In this document: piece by piece, positions 8,836 to 17,678 of the stretch | Layout of the letters: the number at the start of each line of letters is the position of its first letter | How positions within the stretch are numbered: position 1 is the first letter of the stretch | Source: Streptomyces venezuelae | Lineage (GTDB): Bacteria > Actinomycetota > Actinomycetes > Streptomycetales > Streptomycetaceae | Direction: 5' to 3' | Length of the DNA stretch: 64,000 nt | Assembly (NCBI RefSeq): GCF_008642315.1 | Contig: NZ_CP029192.1 | Span: 2,232,001 to 2,296,000, forward strand | Translations under genes and position numbers: made by a program | Notes under the pieces: generated by a model | Told to the model about the DNA's origin: nothing | Databases searched by the model: none | The model's input: only the letters and a program-made list of their open reading frames with translations

Positions 8836-9060
8836 CGCCCACAGCGCACATCATGCATACTCGACGAAACAGCAGGTCAGCGGCCCTTCTCAGCAGGCTC
8901 CAGAATCGCCACGCACTCCACGTGATGCGTCATCGAAAACATGTGAATCGAAAACATGTGAAAGGAAACCGCAGGTCAGCGGCGCATCAGGAGCAAGTCG
9001 ACCTCGTGGTCAACGTGCGTTGCGTGCGCTAAGGGCTCCACGGGCGATCTCTTGACGCAC
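8781..9060. repeat. Island att region A (left end of island I)
   Basis: Direct repeats CGTGCGTCA at 8781, 8792 and 8812 are followed by a block shared with 15.25 and 37.93 kb (TATCGCCCGTAACGC at 8824-8838). Next comes, on the minus strand (8877-8933), a displaced copy of the last 19 codons of the RNA methyltransferase gene, reading MTHHVECVAILEPAEKGR then stop. After it lies a perfect 15-bp tandem duplication (8932-8946 and 8947-8961). Then comes an inverted copy of the outer arm ending in CGGGCGATCTCTTGACGCAC (9041-9060). The displaced gene end plus inverted arms mark the left boundary of island I. Confidence 0.85.
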
Positions 9061-9111
9061 ATCGCCGCCCACGAGGTCGCCATATAGCATTAGAAATGCC
9101 ATACTCGTGTC

Positions 9112-9396
9112 ATGGCTGACGACGACAGCGACTTCTTCCCCGGCGATGGCCCCAGCAGCGGCATCTCCGTCTCCCTCACCGCCGGCACCCTGCAGGCCAT
9201 TCGCGAGCGAGTAGGCAAGCGCGGCGTATCCGCGTACCTAGAGAAAGCCGCCCAACGCCAGATCGAGCGCGATAACCTGGACGAGCTGATCGCCGACTTC
9301 GAGAGTGTCAACGGTCCCGCCGATCCGGCGGCCGTGGACGCCAAGCGGGCCCGGCTTACTGGTGCCCCCTCCTCCGGGGCCGGTGCGGCCGCGTGA
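9112..9396 (+). CDS. Antitoxin of a type II toxin-antitoxin pair
   Basis: A 94-residue acidic protein. After a flexible leader, residues ~18-45 fit a ribbon-helix-helix-like DNA-binding unit (ISVSLTAGTLQAIRERVGKR, GVSAYLEKAAQRQ). The C-terminal part (ERDNLDELIADFESVNGPAD) probably wraps the toxin. The GTG of the PIN toxin overlaps the stop by four bases, the classic translational coupling of such pairs. The upstream ~50 bp is the inverted arm of the island end, so any autoregulated promoter lies within or next to the att region. A decayed homologue occupies the same place in island II. Confidence 0.85.
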   Translation: MADDDSDFFPGDGPSSGISVSLTAGTLQAIRERVGKRGVSAYLEKAAQRQIERDNLDELIADFESVNGPADPAAVDAKRARLTGAPSSGAGAAA

Positions 9397-9791
9397 GCGG
9401 TGCCCTCATCCTGGACAGCGAGGGCCTGGCCAAGGCCGTCCAGCGCGACCGCGAGGTCCAGGAGTGGCTCACCGCAGCCCGTGACGCCGACCTGCCCGTC
9501 CTCACCTCCGCCGCAGTGCTCGTCGAAGTGATCCACCCGAAGATCAACGACGCTGCACTGAAATGGACGCTGTCCCGGCTCCGGGTCGAGCCCGTCACTC
9601 AGGCCATCGCCCAGTCGGCGGCGACGCTACTGCGCACAGCCGGACTGCACGGCCACAAACACGCCATCGACGCCATGCTCTGCGCCACCGCCCTAGCGCA
9701 GCCCGGGCACGTCACGATCCTGACCTCAGACGTCGAAGACGTCGCCATGCTCACCGCCGTCCACGCCCGGATCACGATCGAGAAGGCCTGA
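9393..9791 (+). CDS. PIN-domain toxin (VapC-like ribonuclease)
   Basis: A 132-residue PIN-type protein. Likely acidic metal ligands are D in LILDSEGLAKA (~7), E in LVEVIHP (~45), D in HKHAIDAMLCATAL (~91), and D in VTILTSDVEDV (~109). The family cleaves RNA, often tRNA or ribosomal RNA, unless bound by the antitoxin. The length matches typical VapC toxins. It is encoded immediately behind its antitoxin at the left end of island I, which suggests a stabilising role for the island. The island II copy is broken, so only this toxin can still act. Confidence 0.85.
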   Translation: MSGALILDSEGLAKAVQRDREVQEWLTAARDADLPVLTSAAVLVEVIHPKINDAALKWTLSRLRVEPVTQAIAQSAATLLRTAGLHGHKHAIDAMLCATALAQPGHVTILTSDVEDVAMLTAVHARITIEKA

Positions 9792-10019
9792 CGCAGCCGG
9801 AGCCAACCCCTACCCGCAGCACAATGCCACCAGTATCGGAATGGAGTTGGCCACCGGGCCACTAAGGGTGCAGGCGCGACGCCGCCATGAGGCGCGCCGC
9901 TGAACCAGGGTTGACACGCACACCCAGCGCCTCGATCGGTAGGCACTCTCGACGGGTAGTGATGTTGCGTTTACCGTAAGTTGAGATGATGCGGGCGCGT
10001 GCTGGCCTCGGGGGGCGGG

Positions 10020-13000
10020 ATGCAGCGCAAGGAGCGGTTTCGGAGGATCGTCAGCGAATTTGGTGCGACGTGTAAGCAGGCGTTGCTGCACGGGCAAAAG
10101 GAAGCCGCGATCCGCCGAGCAGTCGAAACCCTTCTCGTCGACGCAGCAGGAGTGTTGGGACTGCAAGCGGTCCTGCACGCCGAGGTAGCCATCACCGCGC
10201 ACCGGATACGCCCCGACCTGGCGGTGCGGATTGGAAAGTCACCGCGCAACATCGTCGGCTACGTCGAGCTGAAAAGCCCCGACAAGAGCACGATCCATCC
10301 CAGCGGCCTGAACCAGCGCGACCGCCGTCAATGGGAGGGCATGGCGAAACTGCCCAACCTGATCTACACGAACGGTCAGACCTGGATCATGTACCGCTCG
10401 GGTCGGCAGTACGGCGACGCCATCCACTTCAAGGGTGATCTACGCAACGCTGGCTCCCGCCTACGGCTGCCGGTCGCCAGCGAGGCCGCCTTCGAAGCGA
10501 TGCTTGTCGCATTCTTCGGCTGGCAGCCCCACCCGTTGACGTCAATGCGGGAGGTGGTCGCCCAGGTCGCCCCACTGTGCGCGCTTCTGCGTGATGCTGT
10601 TCATGATCGCCTAGATGCCGAAGCGGGCCTTCCACGCCACCAGCGCCCGTTCAGCGACCTGGCCTCCACACTTGAAGTTGATCTCTTCCCGACCACAGAT
10701 GACCGGGACAAGCGCGCGACATTTGCTGACCGCTACGCACAGTCCGTCACCTTTGCTCTCCTGCTAGCTGGTTCCGACACCACGGACGGCAACGACAAAG
10801 CACTGGTCAGCATGAGCCTGCACGAGGTAGGCCGACGGCTTGGGGCTGAGCACTCCGTCATGGGCCGCGCCTTGCAGATCCTCACCGACCAGGTCGAGGG
10901 AGAATTCCGCGACAGCCTCGACATGCTCGTCCGCGTAATTGACGCCATCGACTGGGGAATCGCCCTCGCCGGCGAACCTGGCTTCCACATTCATCTCTAC
11001 GAGCACTTCCTGCAGGAGTACGACGCCGAGCTACGCAAGGACTCCGGCACCTACTACACCCCGGCCCCGCTGGTGACAGAGATGATCCGGCTGGTTGATG
11101 AGGTGCTGGCGACCAGTCTGGACTGCCCGGATGGCTTCGCCGACCCCGGTGTGTCCATCATCGACCCGTCGATGGGAACCGGCACCTTCCTCACCGGCAT
11201 CATCGACCTCGTCGCGCGCAAACAGTCCGAAGGTGGCAACGAAGGCTTCCGCGCCGAATCCGTGCAAGAACTCGCAGGCCGACTGATCGGATTCGAAAAG
11301 CAGATGGGTGCCTTTTCCGTCGCTCAGATGCGTGTGGGGCAGATGCTCCGGCACCTCAATGCCCGGGTCCGACTACGCGACATGCGCCTGCACTTGGCCG
11401 ATACTCTCGCCGACCCGTGGCGACCCAGTGAACTCTTCGATCGCTATGGCGCCTTGTGGGGGCCTTTACGCGACGACGCCGAGGCAGCCAGCACGATTCA
11501 ACGCAACGAACGCATCACCGTCGTCATCGGCAACCCTCCCCACCGCGAACAGGCAGAAGGTCAGGGCGGATGGATCGAGAAGGGCTCACCGGGCCGCGGC
11601 GCCCCGCCCCTGGACGATTTCCGACTGCGCGGTGCAGCAGGCGTGTACGAGAACAAGCTGAAAAGCCTGTGCACCTACTTCTGGCGCTGGGCCACCCACA
11701 AGGTCTTCGACCAGCATGGCGATCACCGCCACGGCGTCGTCTGCTTCGTCAGCACCGGCGGCTTCATCCGGGGTGCGGGCTTCCAGGGCATGCGTTCCTA
11801 CCTTCGGCGCACCTGCACAGAGGGTTGGGTCATCGACCTCACTCCCGAGACCAAAAGGCCCCCGCTCAACAGCCGCTTCTTCCCTGGAGTGCAGCAGGAG
11901 TTGGCCATCGCCATCTTCGTCCGCCGGCAAGGCGAGCGAAAAGAGAACTTGGCCCCGATCCACTACGTTGCCGTTCATGGCACCCGACAGAGCAAAGAGG
12001 AGCAACTGCATAGTCTGCACATCGACGGTCCCGAGTGGCTCACTTCTCGACCTGTTGAGCCCGTACCTTTCACACCCGCCTCGCGGAGCGGCTGGGATGA
12101 CTTCCCCGCCCTCACCGAGCTCATGCCCTGGTGCAAGCCGGGCATCAAACCCAACCGAAACTGGGTCATCAGCCCCTCAAGAGTCATCCTGCATCAACGT
12201 TGGAACCTCCTTATCCAAGAACGCGATCCCACCAGGAAGGAAAAACTGTTCAAAGCGACCCAGGACCGCACCTTAGACAAGGAAGCCCTCCAAATCCCGG
12301 GTCATCCCCACCCACCAACTCTCCTGCGCGTCGAGCAGGGCCCATGTCCCGCTCCCATACGCATCGCGCGCAGGGCCCTGGACCGCCAGTGGCTCATACC
12401 CGACGGCCGCGTCATCGACCGCTCCCGCCCCGAGCTTTGGCAGGCCGACATCGACGGCCAAATCTTCGTAGTCGAGCAGCACACCCAACGATTACAGACC
12501 GGTCCAGCTCTGCTCTTCACCGCCCTCCTTCCGGACAACGATTACTTCAAGGGAAACGGCGGCCGCGTCCTGCCGCTCCTGCACGCCGACCGAACCCCCA
12601 ACATCACCCCAGGGCTTCTACCCCACCTCGCCAACTCATACGGCCTACAGCAAGTCCTCCCAAAGGACTTGCTCGCCTACATCGCCGCTGTCACTGCCCA
12701 TCCAGCCTTCACCGAGCGTTACGCGGACGACCTCAACTCCCTCGGCGTGCGCGTCCCCCTGACCGCCGATCGTGGACTCTGGCACGAGGCAATCAGCCTG
12801 GGACACCACATATTGTGGGCCTCAACATTTGGAGCACGCTGCACCAACCCCGCCGACAGTCGCCCGGCCGGCACATCGAACTGGTGGCGGCGCCTATACC
12901 CCGAGATCACGTACGCCCGAGAAGTCGCGCCCGATAAGCTCCCTTCGGCCATCAGCTTTGATAGCGAAGGCCAGCGACTTGTCATCGAAGGCGGCATCTT

Positions 13001-13484
13001 CACCGGTGTCACTCCACGCATGCGCAACTACTCCACGGGCGGGCGCAACGTGCTCGACAGTTGGCTCGCCTACCGCAGCGACCATGCCGCCGGCAAAGTA
13101 ACCAGTGAACTCGACTGTGAACGCCCCGAGCGATGGGAACCCGACTGGAGCCGGGAACTCGTCGAAGTCCTCGCCGTACTCAGGCATCTCACAGCCCTGG
13201 AACCTCAGCAGGCAGAACTCCTCGACCACATTGCCGCCGCCCCCATGATCGACGTCGCTGAACTCACCCGCCGCCATATCCTCCCGGTACCTGAGCGTGC
13301 CCAGCGCGCTCACACCGATCAAGATCATGCATTTCTGCCCGGCATGGACACAGTCGATGGCCAACCGCCAAATCCTGTTGAGCCTCTGTCTCTCCCTAAC
13401 GACCCCGCAGATACCACTCCACCCACGTCGCACTCACCTACACACCCCATCCCGCGCGCTCGGCGGCGTCGCGGTCCGGCCTGA
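10020..13484 (+). CDS. Single-chain restriction-methylation protein, type ISP-like
   Basis: A large protein (1154 residues from ATG 10020; 1161 from GTG 9999). The N-terminal ~150 residues look like a PD-(D/E)xK nuclease: RPDLAV (D66) followed by VGYVELKSPDK (E83, K85). The central N6-adenine methyltransferase has motif I DPSMGTGTFL (from 382) and catalytic motif IV NPPH (505), a rarer variant of NPPY/NPPF. It is preceded by the YYTPAPLV motif usual for such methylases. The last ~450 residues resemble the type ISP C-terminal specificity region. Classic ISP enzymes such as LlaBIII (~1,580 residues) also carry a helicase/translocase block, and I see no Walker A or DEAH here. It may be a compact, IIG-like derivative or a solitary methylase with a vestigial nuclease. 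GGGGGGCGGG before the ATG favours the shorter start. Confidence 0.75.
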   Translation: MQRKERFRRIVSEFGATCKQALLHGQKEAAIRRAVETLLVDAAGVLGLQAVLHAEVAITAHRIRPDLAVRIGKSPRNIVGYVELKSPDKSTIHPSGLNQRDRRQWEGMAKLPNLIYTNGQTWIMYRSGRQYGDAIHFKGDLRNAGSRLRLPVASEAAFEAMLVAFFGWQPHPLTSMREVVAQVAPLCALLRDAVHDRLDAEAGLPRHQRPFSDLASTLEVDLFPTTDDRDKRATFADRYAQSVTFALLLAGSDTTDGNDKALVSMSLHEVGRRLGAEHSVMGRALQILTDQVEGEFRDSLDMLVRVIDAIDWGIALAGEPGFHIHLYEHFLQEYDAELRKDSGTYYTPAPLVTEMIRLVDEVLATSLDCPDGFADPGVSIIDPSMGTGTFLTGIIDLVARKQSEGGNEGFRAESVQELAGRLIGFEKQMGAFSVAQMRVGQMLRHLNARVRLRDMRLHLADTLADPWRPSELFDRYGALWGPLRDDAEAASTIQRNERITVVIGNPPHREQAEGQGGWIEKGSPGRGAPPLDDFRLRGAAGVYENKLKSLCTYFWRWATHKVFDQHGDHRHGVVCFVSTGGFIRGAGFQGMRSYLRRTCTEGWVIDLTPETKRPPLNSRFFPGVQQELAIAIFVRRQGERKENLAPIHYVAVHGTRQSKEEQLHSLHIDGPEWLTSRPVEPVPFTPASRSGWDDFPALTELMPWCKPGIKPNRNWVISPSRVILHQRWNLLIQERDPTRKEKLFKATQDRTLDKEALQIPGHPHPPTLLRVEQGPCPAPIRIARRALDRQWLIPDGRVIDRSRPELWQADIDGQIFVVEQHTQRLQTGPALLFTALLPDNDYFKGNGGRVLPLLHADRTPNITPGLLPHLANSYGLQQVLPKDLLAYIAAVTAHPAFTERYADDLNSLGVRVPLTADRGLWHEAISLGHHILWASTFGARCTNPADSRPAGTSNWWRRLYPEITYAREVAPDKLPSAISFDSEGQRLVIEGGIFTGVTPRMRNYSTGGRNVLDSWLAYRSDHAAGKVTSELDCERPERWEPDWSRELVEVLAVLRHLTALEPQQAELLDHIAAAPMIDVAELTRRHILPVPERAQRAHTDQDHAFLPGMDTVDGQPPNPVEPLSLPNDPADTTPPTSHSPTHPIPRARRRRGPA

Positions 13485-13701
13485 CTGATGGCGCTCAGCC
13501 GAGGAGGATGGTCTGTGGGAACGCTGGCTCACCTGGCTGTTCGCCCCTGACCAAGCCGTCCGGTGCTTCGCCGGAAAGCTGTAGACGAGCCACCCAACAC
13601 ATCTCATCCGAACGAGGGCCCCCGACGGCTGCCCCGAATTCCCACGGAAACGACGGGCATTGTCTCCAGGGCAGCACGACCGGGAACCACAGGAGAACCA
13701 C

Positions 13702-15089
13702 ATGCAACAGGCCCTCAACGAACGGCAGCAGGCCGTGCTCGACTGGGTGGGCCAGGGATGTCCCGATGGAGTCTGGCCGGGCAGCACATACAAGGTCAGC
13801 GCGCAGGCCCTGCAAAACCGAGGGCTCGTCAAAATCGCCAAACGCCGGGGGATTGGAGCGCCCACCTCACCGTCAAAGGGCGGCAGCACCTCACCGAACG
13901 CGGCATCCGCCCCATGGATCAGACAGCTGAACCACCTAAGCGACCCGACCGAAAGCCAGCGCCGCCGCGGCCCAAGACAGTGCCGAAGGCCCGCACAAGC
14001 TACGCGGACCATCTCCTCGAAGAACTGGCCGCGAACGATGGCTGTCTCGTCAAGCCCCTCGAATCCGGCCCGCACGCAGTGAATTGGGCGTCACGGGTCA
14101 GTGCCGCCCGGAGGTCCGGCAAAATCCCTCACACGCAGGCGCTCTACGGCTACCGCACGCACCGCGGCTACGAAATCAAGCTCGTCGACATCCCCGCCTG
14201 GCGCCTCACCGAACTCATCCTGCTGCCCGTGCCGGTCAGACTCACCAAACCCCACTCCATCGTGGCCGCCCTTCAAAAGCTGCCACAGCCCATGGGTCTG
14301 ACCAAACTCGTCCAAGGCCGAGCCCTGCGCATCCTCCAGGCCCTCGTCACCGCGACCGAAACACATGGCCACAAGGCAGCACTCGGAACCACCCAGGGCG
14401 CTCCCCCACCCCATCGGCGCCGCAAAGCACCACTGCACTTCACCATCACCGCCCAAGGCGAAAGCGTCGGATTCCTCGTCCTCCAGGAACAGGACCGCAG
14501 CGAACACGTCCCCACCGACAAAGAACTCGCCGACGCCAAGAAGTACTCATGGATGCGCGTCGCCCGCTTCGACTACACGCCCTCAAACCGCCTGCGTTTC
14601 ACGCTCCGAGGCGGCAACCCACACCGCGCCAGCGAATGGGCCGACCTCCCCGACCGGCCGCTGGAAGACCAACTCGCCGAAATCGCGCAGGAAGTCGACC
14701 TCCGTGGCGAAGCCGCCGAACGCAAACGCCTCGCAGACCAGCGAACCCGAGAGGAGCAGCAGCGGCGCTGGGAGGCCGCCATGCAGGAAGCCCGCGCCGC
14801 GTACGCCCACGCCTATCGCGTCAAACACCTCGACGAACAAGCAGACGCCTGGCACCAGACCAAGCGCCTGAACGAATACGTCACAGCGGTGCGCAACCAC
14901 GCCACATCACTGCCACCTGGGCAGGAAAGGACCGAGATCGAGGCGCGGCTCGCCTTCGCGGATGCCCGCCTCCAGCACCTCGCCGAGTCCACCGCAGCGC
15001 CGAAGCTGCCCACCCCACCGAAGCCCAGCGGCGACGACCACAAGCCTTTCCTCGGCCACTGGAGCCCGCACGGGCCCCGCTCCTACTAA
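13702..15089 (+). pseudogene. Winged-helix island-end protein, frameshifted copy
   Basis: Paralogue of the protein at 36298-37704. The frame from ATG 13702 (AGGAG 7 bases upstream) encodes NERQQAVLDWVGQGCPDGVW and ALQNRGLVKIAKRRG. It then runs out of frame at a run of five G (13847-13851), and the continuation (DWSAHLTVKGRQHLTERGI onward) lies in the -1 frame, open to 15089. A sixth G would restore a ~460-residue protein matching the paralogue. Downstream the sequence is well conserved (GYEIKLVDIPAWRL, HFTITAQGESVGFLVLQEQD, RFDYTPSNRLRFTLRGG), so the break is recent, a homopolymer read error, or a site of -1 slippage. The N-terminal ~60 residues look like a winged helix; the rest is an unassigned conserved domain with an E/R-rich helical tail. 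Confidence 0.65.
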
Positions 15090-15208
15090 GCCCCAAACCA
15101 GGCCATAACCGACGACCCTTGACCCAAGAGATAGCGAAGAAGGAACCCGACAGGCTCCACCCGACGCACCGCCACCTGCAAGAACGACCGCCTGACGCCT
15201 CATCAGAA

Positions 15209-15487
15209 CGTGCGTCAAACGGGTCTCACGTGCGTCGAATATGCGTCAAGATATCGCCCGTAACGCTTACAGCGCACATAATGCACACTCGGCGAAACCA
15301 CAGGTCAGGCGCCCTTAGCAGCAGGCTCCAAAATCGCCACACACTCCACATGATGCGTCATCGGAAACACGTCAACAGAAATCATGTCGAAGAAAATCGC
15401 AGGTCAGAGCCTCACGTGACGCAAATCGGACTCAAGATCAATGTGCATTGCGTGCGTTATGAGCGCTACGGGCAGCTCTTGACGCAC
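15209..15487. repeat. Island att region B (junction of islands I and II)
   Basis: The right arm has CGTGCGTCA at 15209, a variant CGTGCGTCG at 15229 and TATGCGTCA at 15240, then GATATCGCCCGTAACGC (15250-15266). The displaced methyltransferase end on the minus strand (15305-15361) reads MTHHVECVAILEPAAKGA then stop. The inverted left arm of island II follows at 15441-15487 and ends TTGACGCAC. The layout is the same as at copy A, but the sequence has diverged. Confidence 0.85.
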
Positions 15488-15566
15488 GCCGCAGCGGCCC
15501 CAGACGGGCCGCCGTTGGATATCTCACCGCATGAGCTCGCAACGTGGCCACGGCTGGGCTCGCGAG

Positions 15567-15720
15567 ATCGAGCGCGACAACCTCAACGAACTCATCACCG
15601 TCGCTGAGGATGAGCACGGACCCGTCACGGGCGAGGAGACCCAGGCCTCGCGCGACAGAGCACCCAGGCGCGACGCGATCAGACGGGCACGGAGCGGATG
15701 CCGGATGCCTCGCGGGACCC
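15567..15720 (+). pseudogene. Antitoxin relic
   Basis: The frame reads IERDNLNELITVAEDEHGPV, matching the C-terminal half of the island I antitoxin (QIERDNLDELIADFESVNGP). The DNA-binding N terminus and true start are missing, and the sequence after ~15660 does not match. It sits immediately inside the left arm of island II, exactly where the intact antitoxin sits in island I. Confidence 0.75.
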
Positions 15721-15727
15721 GCTCCCC

Positions 15728-16049
15728 GGCGGCAATCTCGTCCTGGACAGCGAATGCCTAGCCAAGGCCGTCCTGCGCGACCTTACGGTCATCGCCTAGC
15801 TCACCCTGGCCCACACCGATGGCCTCTGCCGGAGCACCTCAGCGTCCACCCTCGTCGAAGTGGTCCACGCCGCATCAACCGCCCGACCCTGGAGTGGCCA
15901 CTCCCCTGCCTCGTCGTGGAGCCGATCACCGAACTGATCGCACGCCACGCCGCCACTGCATTGGCCGCCCCGGGCCGGTCACAATCCTCACCTCCAACCC
16001 CGAGGACCTCACCGCGCTGTGCGGCACTCGCGTCACCGTCATCAAACAT
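15728..16049 (+). pseudogene. PIN toxin relic
   Basis: Homology to the 9393-9791 toxin is spread over all three forward frames. It begins GGNLVLDSECLAKAVLRD, with an in-frame TAG at 15797-15799 where the intact toxin has Trp. It continues as VVEPITELIARHAATALAA, then PVTILTSNPEDLTALCG. About 20 residues around HGHKHAIDAMLCATAL are deleted, removing a metal-ligand region. It is clearly non-functional. Confidence 0.8.
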
Positions 16050-16146
16050 CGCCGCCCTCGGGCCGACACCCCCTCAACACCCCACCCCAGAGCCGCCAAC
16101 CACAGAGGACCATTGCGACCTGAACCTTGACCGATAGAGTCCGCAC

Positions 16147-17568
16147 GTGGCCTTCATCGTGACTCTGAGTTCGGAAGAACTCGATGCCAATCAGGACAAG
16201 TTCAGAATTGAGCAACGCCTGACCAAGTCCCGCCCAAAGAGCCTGAAACTCGACGCGGCTCTCGACGGACCACCCATCGTTCTCTTGATCGGCGAGACCC
16301 CAGCCCAACCCGACCGCGAACGATCACGGTGGCTCGCGTGGATAGGCATCGTGGCTCGACACGGCACTGTGGGGGCTGTCGAGAAGAGCATCACCGTCGA
16401 TCCGCTTCGGGAATGCTTGGAGACCATTCCACTCGATGGCTCTGAAGGCTTGCTCCGTGATCTGCCAGGTCCGCTGCGCCAGGAGTTCGACCAGGCTTCG
16501 CTGCTGGGCGCAGTCGGCGCCTGCAGCGACGCCGTATCGCAGTCACTTGAACGCGCGCTACGTGCAAGGTGGCACAGGCTTGGCTCCCTCCTCGACTGGC
16601 TGATTGCCCAAGCGGACCCTCCTGTTTTTGGAGACAGCCCTGCCGACCTGTCATGGCAGGAGCAGCGCGACGCTACGGGCAGCCTGCTACGCATCGCCGA
16701 CTTCCCGCTCGCCGCACTCGCCGCATGGCAACGCCCTCGATCAGTAGACGCCCCCTACACCGCCGGGCTGATTCCACAACCTGTAGAGCACAGCCTGATC
16801 GACTACGACGTCCGCGTCGCAGGCGAGGCGTTCGGGATGTTCAGCGAGTGGCGACACGGAGACACGGTCCGCTGTGACATTCACGTACTCCACGACGCAT
16901 CTGGACGGCGGCTCGAGGTCGTCAACGTCAATGCCACGCCGGTGGAATCGCGCCTCGGCACTGACATGCTCTACTACCACGAGCCGACCAAGAGCTTTGT
17001 CTTCGTTCAGTACAAGCGGCTCGGTCCGGATGCTCGATCGATCTACGTGGACGCGCGCCTAAGAAGCCAACTCGACCGGCTTGAAGAAGTGGCCAGGCTG
17101 AGTAGGCCTCCGGCACAGCCCAGCGAGTGGCGTCTCGGAAATGACCCCTGCTTCGTGAAGCTCGCTCATTGGCCCCAGGGGGCCAGTAGGCAGCCGGTTC
17201 AAGGGCTCGCTCCGGGCATGTACTTACCCGTCTCGTACATCCGGCTCCTACTCGATGACGACTGCACGCGCGGCAAGCGGTCGGGCAGCGACACGCGGAT
17301 CCTCGGATACAACCAGATCGAACGGCATCTCACGGGGACCCAGTTCATCGATCTAGTCAAGCACGGGCTCGCCGGAACTATCGGCACCACCAGGGAGCAG
17401 CTGTACGCCTTGGTCAAGCAGCGTGTTGATGATGGCCACAGCGTTGTCGTGGCTACGGAATCAAGCGATGAGTCAGTGCGTGCCCGCCAGACACGCACTC
17501 GTGACCGGGGCGCCAAACGGCGAACCTACCTCCACAGCACGTACAAGCAGGGTCCGCCAGCGGGCTGA
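16147..17568 (+). CDS. Unrecognised island protein, possible nuclease
   Basis: A soluble 473-residue protein of no family I recognise. The first ~150 residues are unremarkable. Near residues 265-300 there is a beta-strand pattern, RLEVVNVNATPVES, then GTDMLYYHEPTKSFVFVQYK. The Asp followed by a strand ending in Q-Y-K resembles a PD-(D/E)xK nuclease core in its QxK variant. The C-terminal ~60 residues are basic. It starts at GTG 16147, about 100 bases after the toxin relic. It converges on the UvrD gene and is probably transcribed alone. The nuclease suggestion is inference from a short motif. Confidence 0.55.
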   Translation: MAFIVTLSSEELDANQDKFRIEQRLTKSRPKSLKLDAALDGPPIVLLIGETPAQPDRERSRWLAWIGIVARHGTVGAVEKSITVDPLRECLETIPLDGSEGLLRDLPGPLRQEFDQASLLGAVGACSDAVSQSLERALRARWHRLGSLLDWLIAQADPPVFGDSPADLSWQEQRDATGSLLRIADFPLAALAAWQRPRSVDAPYTAGLIPQPVEHSLIDYDVRVAGEAFGMFSEWRHGDTVRCDIHVLHDASGRRLEVVNVNATPVESRLGTDMLYYHEPTKSFVFVQYKRLGPDARSIYVDARLRSQLDRLEEVARLSRPPAQPSEWRLGNDPCFVKLAHWPQGASRQPVQGLAPGMYLPVSYIRLLLDDDCTRGKRSGSDTRILGYNQIERHLTGTQFIDLVKHGLAGTIGTTREQLYALVKQRVDDGHSVVVATESSDESVRARQTRTRDRGAKRRTYLHSTYKQGPPAG

Positions 17569-17678
17569 AAGCCCTTCGCACTACTGTCTCGCCGGACGAG
17601 AGCCACAGGCAGCGACTCCGTCGTCATCGGAAACGCCGCGGACGGGGTCTGGCCTTCGCTGCAGGTATCCGTTCCGGC

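Larger units (their letters stand above)
8934..15361. mobile_element. Genomic island I (defence island at methyltransferase 3' end)
   Basis: About 6.4 kb between two displaced copies of the methyltransferase gene 3' end (8877-8933 and 15305-15361). Content in order: inverted arm, antitoxin and PIN toxin, type ISP-like restriction-methylation gene, winged-helix end gene, outer arm. All genes point toward the right end. No integrase, transposase, replication or conjugation gene is present. The boundaries rest on direct comparison of the three copies in this window; the exact crossover point within the shared ~60 bp cannot be fixed. Confidence 0.75.

Noticed and set aside
8564..9055. Open frames running through att region A, and similar ones at 15.2 and 37.9 kb
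   Set aside because: They exist because the three att copies share sequence; the conserved coding signal is the antisense methyltransferase gene end, not these frames.
9052..9057. TTGACG before the antitoxin as a -35 box
   Set aside because: No acceptable -10 lies at 16-19 bases, and the motif is part of the TTGACGCAC island-end repeat.
14084..15607. 507-codon frame overlapping the frameshifted winged-helix gene
   Set aside because: Composition is Arg/Pro-rich and out of frame with the block conserved in the paralogue; a shadow.
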